From positions 1-5,850 of the forward strand of contig JAFGJC010000131.1 of NCBI GenBank assembly GCA_016929305.1: 5,850 bases of DNA, written 5' to 3'. Positions 5,365 to 5,850 of this stretch are shown piece after piece (within the stretch, counting starts at the first letter, position 1; each line of letters opens with the position of its first letter). This DNA comes from a candidate division CSSED10-310 bacterium. GTDB taxonomy: Bacteria > CSSED10-310 > JAFGJC01. Under the pieces are notes generated by a model, which was not told where the DNA came from, ran no database searches, and saw only the letters and a list, made by a program, of their open reading frames with translations. Both the position numbers and the translations under genes were made by a program.

Positions 5365-5670
5365 CTACAACCCGGCGTTTTGGAACATATCATCAATCCG
5401 CTCATCAGTTTCAAGGTTGGTATAAATCACACGATCCGGACGGAAAAACTCGAAACACCTCTGACCTTTTTCATCACAAATGTACCGGAAGTAAATCATC
5501 CGGCGGTAAATATCCCATGATCCATGCTTATCCCATAAGTCCATGTATTGCCAGCGGTCTTTCCCTTTTCGATAGTCATGCCATTCATCATCGCAATAGT
5601 CTATAACGAACGCTTTAATTTCCGAATGCACACTGCCACCAATTACATTTCCCACATGTAACTGTTCCAA
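5365..5670 (-). CDS. Hypothetical protein, 101 residues, start uncertain
   Basis: A hydrophilic, Trp/Tyr/Asp-rich protein without signal peptide or membrane segment; recognisable stretches are FVIDYCDDEWHDYRKGK, WDKHGSWDIYRR, and FFRPDRVIYTNLETDE near the end. No family comes to mind. The amino-acid make-up is protein-like and the plus-strand frames opposite it are not. The only start giving this length is TTG at 5670, with no clear ribosome site; the frame stays open upstream to about 5715 without an ATG, so the true start may be lost and this may be a remnant. It directly precedes the decayed gene on the same strand and may share its fate. Confidence 0.5.
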   Translation of the reverse strand: MEQLHVGNVIGGSVHSEIKAFVIDYCDDEWHDYRKGKDRWQYMDLWDKHGSWDIYRRMIYFRYICDEKGQRCFEFFRPDRVIYTNLETDERIDDMFQNAGL

Positions 5671-5850
5671 AAAAGAGAATACATTCTGATCAAAAAAGCA
5701 CGAGTCAGCACTTTTTTTGTAAATTTATATTTCAAAAAACTCGTATTTTGAATTGCCACAAATCAATTTTTATTCAGTTCAGAACAATGGAGATTTTTAG
5801 TAACCAGCAGCAAACGGTATGCTAAGCAAGAACAACAATTTATTATTTAT
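5671..5850. other. AT-rich end of window, possible minus-strand promoter
   Basis: No coding frame is visible. On the minus strand TTCAAA (5747-5752) and TATAAA (5724-5729) are spaced by 17 bases and could drive the hypothetical gene that follows. The -35 box overlaps an inverted repeat, TTCAAAA (5731-5737) and TTTTGAA (5746-5752), that could hold a regulator. AAAAAAG (5692-5698) and CTTTTTT (5711-5717) could also pair. Confidence 0.35.

Noticed and set aside
5214..5606. 130-codon plus-strand ORF
   Set aside because: His/Ser/Pro-rich composition without domain signals, and opposite the more protein-like minus-strand frames.

Overview
This is a low-to-moderate GC bacterial accessory region (GC not counted exactly). 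It has Shine-Dalgarno sites and Rho-independent terminators, and TGA ends the beta-helix gene, so the standard code applies. A secreted beta-helix protein with a Thr-Pro linker and a Cys-containing C-terminal domain, next to orphan PIN and nucleotidyltransferase genes and broken genes, is the kind of content common in uncultured candidate-phylum bacteria. Nothing here fixes the taxon.

Layout. (1) 165-1502, minus: a 445-residue PIN-domain protein with all expected acidic residues, a short coiled coil and a long C-terminal region of unknown function. (2) 1503-2159: a non-coding interval packed with structure: 13-bp and 10-bp tandem repeats, an 8-bp inverted repeat, a degenerate tRNA-Gly-like sequence, a GC-rich hairpin, a terminator and a 14-bp palindrome. 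It looks like an old integration or attachment-site region. (3) 2160-3740, plus: an intact exported right-handed beta-helix protein. The gene lies between two diverged copies (about 50 of 59 positions identical) of a module made of a terminator plus a tandem 11-bp repeat. (4) 3866-4859, minus: a two-gene unit whose reading frames overlap by 8 bp. A small basic protein precedes a Pol-beta-type nucleotidyltransferase that is interrupted by one in-frame TGA. Upstream, four alternating copies of an 8-bp motif spaced 28-29 bp apart surround a plausible promoter. (5) 5020-5670, minus: a small hypothetical ORF followed by a decayed gene that is readable only across three frames.

The best candidate for a system is the small-protein/nucleotidyltransferase pair with its operator array. 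Tight coupling, apparent autoregulation and a Pol-beta minimal nucleotidyltransferase recall toxin-antitoxin modules, but this copy appears inactivated by the TGA. The second candidate is the beta-helix gene as a repeat-bounded, cassette-like unit beside a tRNA relic. The beta-helix gene and the nucleotidyltransferase unit converge on the 3783-3807 terminator; the PIN gene and the beta-helix gene diverge from the relic region.
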